Both the position numbers and the translations under genes were made by a program. The notes beneath the pieces are model-generated. The model was not told the DNA's origin. It was given only the letters and a program-made list of their open reading frames with translations, and did not search any database. Positions 49,997 through 58,689 of a stretch of 58,689 nt of DNA are shown one piece after another. This DNA is from Rodentolepis nana. Lineage: Eukaryota > Platyhelminthes > Cestoda > Cyclophyllidea > Hymenolepididae. The DNA lies in assembly GCA_900617975.1 (NCBI GenBank), contig UZAE01012045.1, forward strand, positions 1-58,689, written 5' to 3'. How positions within the stretch are numbered: position 1 is the stretch's first letter; each line of letters starts with the position of its first letter.

Positions 49997-50942
49997 ATGT
50001 TTAGCATTGTTAACTCTTTAATTAGAGCAGATGTTGTATCGAAGGCATTCAATGTCGCGTCTTATAAATTCCTGCATACAAGCACTTCGTCATTAGGAAA
50101 AGCCAGGACGTATGAGAGCAAACCCGTTCCTGGCTCAATTGATGCAACTGATCCGCTTGCATGGGCCCAACGCCTTTTCGAGTTGCATGAAATTCGCAAA
50201 GATTACACTTATTTTCCTGACAGCTCTCCAATTTTTATGGTTTGCAGACTGAAGCCCATTAAGGGAACCACATTCTTTGAGAGAGCCTTTCTCGAGACGT
50301 ACGGCATTGGTTCAGATGTAAAAATTGGCAATTGGAAGCTGGTTAAAAATTCCCCGCAAAACGCAAAAAATTTGGACCACATTAAACATTTGATCAGAAT
50401 TCAACCTGTCACTTTCCCCGATGGTTTACCAGAGTCTGAAGCAGATATGGTCAATTTCCGACTCCTTCCAAATGGAAAATTTATACGTCGTGGCAACTCA
50501 CCCTTCCGTTCGGACAAACCGGTCAATATTTCGGAATGGAAGATTGTTGAAGGACCTAAAGTTGGCGAGAACAATTTGCCAGTTGTAAGTGGATAGGATT
50601 ATTAATTTTTTTATCAATTTATGTGTATTGATAATATTCATTTTCAATAAATAGGCTCTGAAATGCAGCGAAAATTACAGATATTTAACCAGAAGCTATT
50701 TGAGAAGCTGGCACAATCAGCGCTGGCAGCACCATCAGCTTTTCTCTGAATTTTTCACTGCCAAATACAAGTATCGTCTCAACCAAGATGGCCTTGAGTA
50801 CAGGTACAATAACCTATGGCGACTGGATGATGCTATGCGGCAGTCCTTGAATCATCGTCGAAATACGGATGGAACCTATAGAAGTAACAACAATTCTCGA
50901 TTTGAGGCTGATTGGGGCACCTATCCTTGGTCCTTCTATTAG
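49997..50942 (+). CDS. MRPL30: Mitochondrial ribosomal protein L30 (uL30m), 291 aa
   Basis: A structural protein of the mitochondrial large ribosomal subunit. Two exons, 49997-50584 and 50655-50942, join in phase 0 across a 70-base intron (donor GTAAGT, acceptor AATAG). Residues about 1-35 form a Ser/Ala/Lys-rich, acid-free presequence typical of mitochondrial import. The uL30 fold lies at about 78-150, with FMVCRLKPIKG, FFERAFLETYGI and the diagnostic block DHIKHLIRIQPVTFPDGLP. The protein is much longer than the roughly 160-residue human protein. The extra part is a Tyr/Arg/His/Trp-rich C-terminal extension of more than 100 residues, mostly encoded by exon 2 (for example RSYLRSWHNQRWQHHQ). 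The ATG at 49997 is the only one that includes the presequence. FBXO28 begins 160 bases downstream. Confidence 0.9.
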
Positions 50943-50975
50943 TCTTTGTTCCCTCTCTTTTAAATCTGTATATTT

Positions 50976-50981
50976 AATAAA
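50976..50981 (+). terminator. Poly(A) signal AATAAA for MRPL30
   Basis: AATAAA 33 bases past the MRPL30 stop codon, in the short gap before FBXO28. Confidence 0.6.
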
Positions 50982-51045
50982 ATATCTTGTAGTTATTCTC
51001 GTTCTTATGCTTATTAAATTTCCATATTCCTTTTGTTTAACAATT

Positions 51046-51062
51046 GTGTTTGCTTTTTATAG
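51046..51062 (+). promoter_or_regulatory. Splice-acceptor-like site ahead of FBXO28, possible trans-splice site
   Basis: A pyrimidine-rich stretch ending in CTTTTTATAG, about 40 bases upstream of the FBXO28 ATG and 65-80 bases after the MRPL30 poly(A) signal. There is little room for a separate promoter in the 160-base gap. In flatworms such sites can receive a spliced leader and separate genes of a polycistronic transcript. It could equally be the acceptor of a cis 5' UTR intron. Confidence 0.4.
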
Positions 51063-51102
51063 TTTGCTTTCTCTGAATTGTTCAATACTGTAATCCGACA
51101 AA

Positions 51103-54100
51103 ATGCACATAAATGAAATGCCGAACGACTGTCTTCGGAAGGTATTCGGCTTTCTTTCCTTTCATGAAGTCGCTCAAATTCGACCAGTGTGCCGGAAGTT
51201 CAATTTTGTGGCTGCAGATCTCCTTAAATGCGAGTTCTGTCGTTTGGAACAGTTGGTGAGGGATTATCGACGAGAATTAAAACTCCTTCTTCCCAGAAGG
51301 GAATCTGAAAGGCGTCGACATAATATGGCTGGGTAAGCTATCTTTTCTTATAGCCCTATCGCATTCTTTCGAAAGCAAATGAATTAGCTGTTATTGTACG
51401 AGGTTAAATGCGTAATTTGGTTCTCTGAATATTTCCATTACTCAACCCTAATTTTCTCAAGATTGTGTGGTACTTTTTAAATTTCGCGTTAAACTTTCTT
51501 CAGATTTGATTTGCTGCATTCCCGACTGAGCTTGGCTTTAATTACATAATAGGGAAAGAGTTGTTAATCAGCACTCACTTTCAATTGTTTCCCATAGCCT
51601 ACTTCTCAGTGTTTATCATCTCATTTATTGACACAAGGGCTGCTACTTACATCACTTTCATTCTATTTGTGGAAATTGTATAAATCTAATTCCTTAGTTC
51701 GATTTCTCCATATTCGTTGTTTTTGCAATATTCCCTTTATTTCTATCTCTACCTCTGACAGGCAAATCTCAGATTTTACTATCTGAACAAAAGACTCAAT
51801 AATTTTTCTTTCATTTATTATTTGGCCTATTGGTGTTTGCACGATTAAATATGTACATTGGGTTTCGTACTTTACTAATTGTGCACATTTGCTCCTAATA
51901 TAAGTCATTGTATGTATTTTTCTCTCTTATTGTCTTATTTTTTTACTGAATGCAATAATTGATAAAATTGTAGATTTCATCCATATCATCCATCAAATAA
52001 AACAGTTTCTTGTGATTGCCTACTTTTTATTTTTTAAGCTTTCGTCAACTGCATTTACTTATATTTGTTGCGTGTTTGGTATTGGTGAGGGATTTCAATT
52101 AGATTGTTATGCGCCTCTTAAGTTCAAATTTTCTCGTATATTAGAATCCTATTTTCTATAGATCATGTCTTTAAATTTGTAATAAAATCGCAATGGATCG
52201 TCTAACACTATCAGTGGACTTTATGTCATATTATGGGTCAGTATAATGCAATTTCATCCTCTCCCTTTTACAGGCACGCAGATGTACTTTCAGCAGTGGA
52301 GACTCGGATATCACTTCTTGGAATGACGATAATGCGTTATGTTGATGAGGGTTATTGCTCCTTCTTTCCCGGAAAGGTACTAGACGAATTGCGACGCGTT
52401 TATGTGGCAATCAAATCTTCAACTGAACCCATCTCCCGTTCCACTGAGTTACTTCGGGAGTTGCGAGACATCTCTTCCATGGCAATGGAACACTTCGATG
52501 AGGTGCTTCTGCCGCAGATCTACGAAAGCAAGTGTGAGTAGCTCTATTTCCTTTTTGAAATACGTTCACTCTTCTTACTGACTCAATTTTTTTTGTTGTC
52601 TATTCATTGCTTATTTAAGCAGGCAGCCGATATGTTATGAAAGTATATGCATGTTATTCCTTTAGAATGAGTATCCTCATAAATTAACTATTTTTGAAAT
52701 TCCCTCGAGCCTCTGGCAGGAATTAATGCTAGTAATCATTCCTACTGCGCTCATTTCTCATGTGGTCATTTGCGTTCTGTTCTATCTGAAGAAAAATGCA
52801 TTTCGTTAGACTTCTCTATTACCTTAGAGGTCACGAGAACAAGTAATTGGAATGACAGGATAATATGGTTTACTTCTTTATATTGGCATTTACTTAACTT
52901 ATATGATACTAGTGTTTCCTCACTGTCTCGCCTAAGCGCCAATGATGTAACTCTTACTGTACAGATTTGAGGAACGGAATCGATCCTCTTCATACACATC
53001 TCAAATAAACTAATTGATCCGTCATTTTAACAAGGGGGGGGGGGGGGGGGGGGGGGGGGAGCAGAGTGCGAATGTCCTGTTTTGGGACTCGAAATGACAG
53101 TCAATTTCGATACTTATTATGCAGTCAATTTACTTTCTAGTTAAGCAGTTTTGGTGGAATACCAATCTTGACAATTATCTGTGACTAAGACTCCGTATCC
53201 GTTTGTAGAGACGAAAGTCGTCTTTAAAATTAGATTAGGCTAGATGGAGCTGCTGCAGTATCCATTGACTTGGCCTGAATCGATAATGATGAGAAATTTA
53301 TTAGTTGTGTTTAAAGTATTTTGGTGCTGTCTGATATATTTTTCCAAACTTCAGTGCACCGTCAGCAGCACAATTTGAATGAGTTGGTTTATCAGAGGCG
53401 CATTCGACACCTGCAATCTACCTCTCTTCTGAAGAATCTCAGCCAATCCTTTCCCAATCTACTCGATTTTGGCACTGGTCCACCCTCGTCCTCCTCAGGT
53501 GGTGGTCCTATCGTGCCTGGGGCATCCCAACCCTCGGTCTCCCATGGAATTATCGATCCCAGTGCCATTAGTTCCCCTTCCTCCAACTCCGAAAATCACG
53601 TCAGTTTGCCACTCTTTAAGATAAGTATTCAAATGAAGCTGTTACCAATAGAATCACTAAAGTACAAAATCATTATAACTATTTAGCACAAAAAGGGCTT
53701 CAGTAGTTCGTCGGAGGCTTTTTTGACCTAGTTTTTGTTGCCTAGTTAACCGATTTTATACCAGTGGGCGGACTCATTTCCAGTTTCGAGAATTGAAAAG
53801 TTAAAACGAAGCATGATCATAGAGTTAGGTATTTTTTGTTACCACTTCTTACTAGCTTCAATTCTTTTTCTTTTGTGCTTTATTAAGTGAGTGAAGGCAT
53901 ATATTCCTCGTTAGAATTTCTCTTGAATATATTCCCATGGGTTCTGCCAAGTTAAAAATTTAGTTGCTTTTAGCCAAATCAAGAATTGTTTATCTCTGAA
54001 CATTACAGATGAGAACGATTTCGGGAGCCTGTGGTTTTTATAATGAAACTTTAGTTTGAAACCTTTTAAGTGACGTAGTACAATTTACTGATTATGATGA

Positions 54101-54744
54101 CTGACTTCGAAATCAGCGGCGGTAGTATTTTCTTTCCGCAAACTGACTTCGTTATCTTCTTGATGTCGCAGTCATTCCAAGTATCAATAGCTGATAGATG
54201 ATATGACATTAATAGTCTACTCCGTTTTCTTTGTAGCAATCTCAACATGAAACTCTACCCTCTGACGACTCCCCAATCGCAACTCTTATTAAGCAGATAG
54301 GCACCATGCAACAGGCAATTGTCGCTCTTGCAACTTCACTACGCGATATGAATGATAAAATGACGCGCTTCAACAATGTGATTATTTCCCTGGGCTATAG
54401 GTAAGGCAGCCTAGGAAGAATTCCCTCCTCAAGTAGTGAAGAAAGCATTATTATTATTGCTGGTGTTGATCTCTTGTAGAATTCATCGTTTAGAATCGAG
54501 AAGTGAAATTGCCATTCCTGAAAGGAGGAAAGTCGCTTCTCTTAAACGAATTTCAGAGGACGAGGATGTGTTGAATAATAATAATGAAGGAGAGTCTTAT
54601 GGTCCTAGTGAGCCAAAAAGGCGACCAGGGATTGGTCATGCAGACAATGGTAGTGACCAGGAGGCATTAAATCTATCGTCTACTTCTGATTATTTTTCAT
54701 CGTTGCCACCCATTTCACATACCCCTGATCCATCTACTTCTTAA
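51103..54744 (+). CDS. FBXO28: F-box only protein 28 homologue, 387 aa
   Basis: FBXO28 is the substrate-recognition subunit of an SCF (SKP1-CUL1-F-box) ubiquitin ligase in the nucleus. Five exons, 51103-51332, 52274-52533, 53355-53599, 54237-54400 and 54480-54744, join in consistent phase. Residues 2-45 are the F-box (EMPNDCLRKVFGFLSFHEVAQ, cut here as MPNDCLRKVFGFLSFHEV). Residues 77-163 carry the family signature: ADVLSAVETRISLLGMTIMR, FFPGKVLDELRRVY and LRELRDISSMAMEHFDE. Exon 3 has a Ser/Gly/Pro-rich linker. Exon 4 encodes a helical segment with hydrophobic repeats. Exon 5 has two Lys/Arg clusters (RRKVASLKR, PKRRP), which could act as nuclear-localisation signals. The length is close to the human protein (368). 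It probably shares a transcript with MRPL30, given the 160-base spacing. Confidence 0.92.
53034..53059. repeat. Poly(G) homopolymer in an FBXO28 intron
   Basis: An unbroken run of about 26 G between exons 2 and 3. Real length is uncertain for technical reasons. Confidence 0.9.
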
Positions 54745-56603
54745 AAGGCGAATGCTTTGCTGTCCCTTATTCATCATAACTTAATATCTATTTACACAAA
54801 GCATGTATACAAAAAATTACAAGATTGTGCTCTTTTATTACAATTTGTTTATTTAGCTTTTGCATATGTGCTTAGACGTAAGTAGGCGTGTTTGCTGACG
54901 TCTACTCTTTAGCCATTTGAAGAAGAATACAACAGGTAAGATGGCTATTGTAGTTTCGAAATTGCGGTATGTTTTTCCAACGCAAATACTCGTATAGAAG
55001 TAGTGCTGGCACTGGAAAGTAAAGAGGTATTTCTTAAAGCATCATATTTATCCGATGCAATCATAACGCTGAATTAACTCTGGTTTACTTTAACCAGAGG
55101 AACCTGTGTAGATAGATATCGCTGCTTATCCAAATGTCACTTAATTTTACATTTGAGCGTATAATATTTTCATTAATTATGGAATCCAATAAAAATCATT
55201 TAGTTAAATATTATCCCCAAAGTAGTATACCGTAACCGACTCAGTTTACTGCAAAATTACACCTGCAAGTACGATCCAATATCCTAAAGAACTCAAACCC
55301 CAGTATTTGTATTGATAGGCTGACATATGTTATACAGCATTTACGACAGAAATATATTTGCAGATTAGTTCAAAAAAGGGGTAGGAGAATGAGGAAAACA
55401 TATGGCTTTTGGGGAACTTATCTTCCTCAGTGTATCATAGAGTATACTTTATATAACCGCAAAAGCGTGGAAAAGCTTAAAAGAATAAAAGTTCTCACAC
55501 ATGCAATTTGTAACGAGCCACATCGCTCGAAATCAAGAAAAAGCAGGCGTATAATTCTATGTTCTCCAATGAAATGAGGACTATAAAAATACGACGCGAA
55601 AATATTTTATTTTAAATGGAACGCTGCGATTTTTTCACAGCATTGATAAGCATTACTACGTTCCGACAAATAAATAACAAAAGATATCCCCATTGATACT
55701 CCTCAGATAAGTCTTGTGCTCAATGGATTTCCCTGAAAAAAACAGGAAGAAAAAGGTAAAACGCTTCCTGCTCAACTAACTTTAACTAGACGAATGATAC
55801 AATTAGAATAGATTTTTAATTTCGTTTATGGGCCATACTTTGTGTGGTGGAAATCTTCGTCAATATTCGTTCCTGAAGATAAATAGGAGATGACTCCCAA
55901 CTAATGATTCAATGAAAAAGTAATGAAGCATGAGGTGATAGAAAGACAAATTTAGTATCTAGATTTGCAAAAATCTTTCAAGTGATTCATGTCTTGTTAC
56001 TGACAGAAATTATGTTAGTTTAGTAATGCTGAAAATGTCTATACCTCATTTAGATATCAGTTCCCATGCGTTAAGATACATCGATTACTAAATCCGAGAA
56101 AATTTGTAAATTACTAATAATTAATCAAAATAAATATTCTTCGTTTTACAAAATGCAGAAAATAGTTATATTAAACCGTTTATACGAATCTAGCTAAAAA
56201 GTAATCTTTTGAATATAGATTTGCTCCTTTCTGGTTGGTGGATTTAGAAATTATAAGATTACAATAGCTTATCGTATGCCTGTTGCTGAAATTAATTACT
56301 TATGTACATAAGAATTCGTTTTTCCATTTTAATTATAGTTTAAATCGATTTCGGTGGTCTATACCATTGATCCTATTAGTACTTATTGTTCCAAAATGTG
56401 TAATGAATAGCCATTTTTATTTATATTTTACTTGAATAAAGTTGGTATCGTTATTTCATTTTGAAATACCACATCAACGAATTTATTATTCAATTTTATT
56501 GCAACCAGAAGTCCCGCTATTATTTATTTGTTTCGCGATGTATACTTATTTTTAATTCTACCTAATGCTGTATTAATTTCAGTGACCTGACTCCTTGTTT
56601 GAT
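54745..56603. other. Intergenic region between FBXO28 and CDC45
   Basis: AT-rich DNA without recognised genes. A pyrimidine-rich site ending TTTCAG at 56580 lies 23 bases before the CDC45 ATG and may be a cis or trans splice acceptor for the CDC45 leader. Confidence 0.4.
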
Positions 56604-57132
56604 ATGGGTCTCATTGAAGATATTCGCAAAGAATTTATAGATCCTGTTTCTGGAGAGGTATGCTTAGATTCTTTCTTTCAGTTTTCACTAGCATATTCTC
56701 GTATTTATTACTCCCGAAGTTGACAGTGTCTGTTCGAGTCGAATTCTGCGACACATTTGTCGGCATTCCATGCTTTTATATTCAATAATCATCGTGTCAA
56801 ACAAAGAGGAGTTAAGACAACGGTTTTCTGAAAATAAGGAAAATGTAAGAAATTCATTTGCTCTTATAATGCTCCCAGTTCACCTACGTTCTTCTTATCA
56901 ATTGTGGAGCTAATTTCGATATTTTGGAGGATTTGGATGCCCCAGAATCGACCATCTTTTTTGTCTGTGATAGGTATATCCCTAGTTTCCTTATGTGTAA
57001 TCCATTATTTTATTAAGCCATAGGCCCATTCACGTAAAGAATTACTACAATCAACGACAAGTTAAGCTGATTACCCTGAATGAAAAAACTGAAGATATTC
57101 CAAAGTTTGAAGATATCTTTCGAGAGGAATCA
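56604..57132 (+). CDS. CDC45: CDC45, N-terminal 137 residues (gene continues beyond window)
   Basis: CDC45 joins MCM2-7 and GINS to form the CMG replicative helicase. Four exons, 56604-56657, 56692-56844, 56879-56973 and 57024-57132, join in frame across very short introns of 34-50 bases. The start [13 protein letters not shown] matches the family N-terminus. The second exon has [16 protein letters not shown], the position of the conserved VDALCACKIL block (remnant DHH/RecJ fold). The third has [14 protein letters not shown] and ESTIFFVCD, the strongest family signature. The fourth has [20 protein letters not shown], leading into the acidic linker. The last exon ends at a GTAAGT donor and no following exon could be found with confidence. 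The human protein has 566 residues, so most of the gene lies to the right. Confidence 0.9.
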
Positions 57133-58689
57133 GTAAGTTATTACTTTTAACAAAGATCTATTAGTCAATCTTTTGTTATGCACTAAAGGAGTTAGAATTT
57201 AAGTAAAATATTCGTTATCTATGCTTTAACTATATTTGGCGAAAAACATTCAGAGCCTAGCCTTTAGGCTTACGTAAATTCATATCAAGTGTTTCAAACG
57301 ACCGGTTGTACTAATTGTTGTTGTCCAGCAGAGTTGAATATTCATACTTTACTTGATCGGAATAACCCGAGTTCTGAAGCTCTTTTTTATGTCATAAACC
57401 ATGGCTTCGTGCATTAAAAAACTTATTTCCCAATTGCATTTAAGTAGTTCTAAAGATGTTTTAGTGTCTACAACTATTATAACGTTGATCCACTGTCATT
57501 AAAGTTCAATAAATGGCATTGTTTTCCTTATTTTTCTTTCTAAGTAATGACATAGGGATTTGAGGTCTCTTGATGCACTTCTAGTGCTTATTCGTGAAGT
57601 GGTTATCAACAGTTGGACGACAAATTTGGTGCTTTGCAAAGTATGGTATGACAGTTGGAAACCTGTTTACTTTAATTGACTTGAAAATTTTGATTCTGGT
57701 GACACTCCATTCTTCACGTTCTACCATAACTCGTGTTTGCCTAGTTAACTTAATTTAAAAAATCCAGGATTAAAAGTGCTTTCAAAGAGTCTGGAGGTTT
57801 TCTGGTAGCTGTTAGTGGGTGTCGTATTTCAACTTCCCTTTACTAACCAATATCATTCCAAATGAACCAAAGCCAACTTTAGTCGAGCACGACTGTACCA
57901 AGCGCTTTCGACATCTCTTTCTATTAAAGTATCTCTTAATTTTGTTTAGTTTCCTGGATTGGTAGTCCTTTTCATTTCTTTTAATGTATAGCTATTTGGT
58001 GGTAACGCTAACCGCACTTGACTCGTGTGTTTGGCAAATGTTATTTTGCTGATCCCTTTGAAGGTATTTTTTATCTGATTGAGTTACAATCTTTTTTCAC
58101 TAATCAGAGTAACGCGAATTTCGATGTTCCCCTAGAAAGGGGCAGAGGAAGGGGGCTTGGTGGTTTTTATGTCTAATCAATAAACTTGAAAATGCAATAA
58201 ATTTTGGAGACTATCTGATTGTACTGTCGTTGTCCATTCAGAGTTAAGGAAAAAACATGAATTGGAGGAAGCAGGATTTGACAATCACAATGCCCAATAA
58301 ATTGGTGCATACATGTTATTTTCTATTGGAAAGTCTTCAGTTGAAATTAGTTTCGTCCAGTTTCCTTAGAATTTATTTTGATAACTTTCGTGGTCCTTGC
58401 TTCCTTATCCATGGCAAAGGAAGCCCTGTGTGGACGCCCTGCAATGTATGAATACCCAAGTTTTAACCACCCCTGTTGATCATTTCGGTTACCAGAATGG
58501 ATCTCCAATTTTTAATCTTCTATATGCTCGTGTCCTAAATCTCATGTAATTGCTATTTGGAAATTCTTTTTGCAATTCTTATTAAAAAGATCTTCGATGA
58601 TGGACTGTAACGTAACTTCTACAACCCACATCTCATGGGTCGAAAGTTATTCAATTCCTCATAGCATCATTCTAATGTTACTTGCAATT
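57133..58689. other. CDC45 intron or unassigned 3' part of window
   Basis: Follows the donor of the fourth CDC45 exon. The expected next block, an acidic and then Arg-rich segment leading to a conserved WEARRRDILF-like motif, was not found, so this appears to be a long intron. That contrasts with the three tiny introns before it. A short open frame at 58257-58451 has no recognisable content. Confidence 0.4.

Overview
The window looks like nuclear DNA of an invertebrate, most plausibly a flatworm (tapeworm-like), but no taxon-specific marker is present. The case for a eukaryote is direct: six protein-coding loci are split by GT-AG introns, AT-rich intergenic DNA separates them, and their products are animal-type proteins (plastin/fimbrin, an MTUS/ATIP-type coiled-coil protein, mitochondrial uL30m, FBXO28, CDC45). 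All exon models were spliced by hand, and every exon joins its neighbours in a consistent reading phase.

Layout. 1-1400 is a dense array built from pieces of an interspersed repeat. 1845-5197 (+) holds the last six exons of a gene I do not recognise, whose 5' part lies outside the window. 6743-9780 (-) and 14845-17997 (-) are two complete, tandem, diverged plastin/fimbrin genes. The 5 kb between them carries two inverted copies of the same repeat family and a CpG-rich patch. 21156-45403 (-) is a 14-exon, about 24 kb gene for a 750-residue coiled-coil protein of the MTUS1/MTUS2 type. 49997-50942 (+) is mitochondrial ribosomal protein L30 and 51103-54744 (+) is FBXO28. They are separated by only 160 bases, which hold a poly(A) signal followed by a splice-acceptor-like site, as in a trans-spliced flatworm operon. 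56604-57132 (+) is the start of CDC45, which runs off the right edge.

Functional themes are cytoskeleton (two actin bundlers, one microtubule-associated coiled-coil protein) and housekeeping (mitochondrial translation, SCF ubiquitin ligase, replication helicase). Apart from the plastin duplication and the possible MRPL30-FBXO28 pair, nothing indicates that neighbours act together.

The least ordinary structure is the repeat family (array at 1-1400; dispersed copies at 12300-12535, 13460-13771 and 46948-47268). Its 3' module couples a CACGTG palindrome directly to a near-perfect 5' splice-site sequence, and this module is repeated nine times in sense orientation in what should be an intron. 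I found no CRISPR array, rRNA, convincing tRNA or intact transposase.
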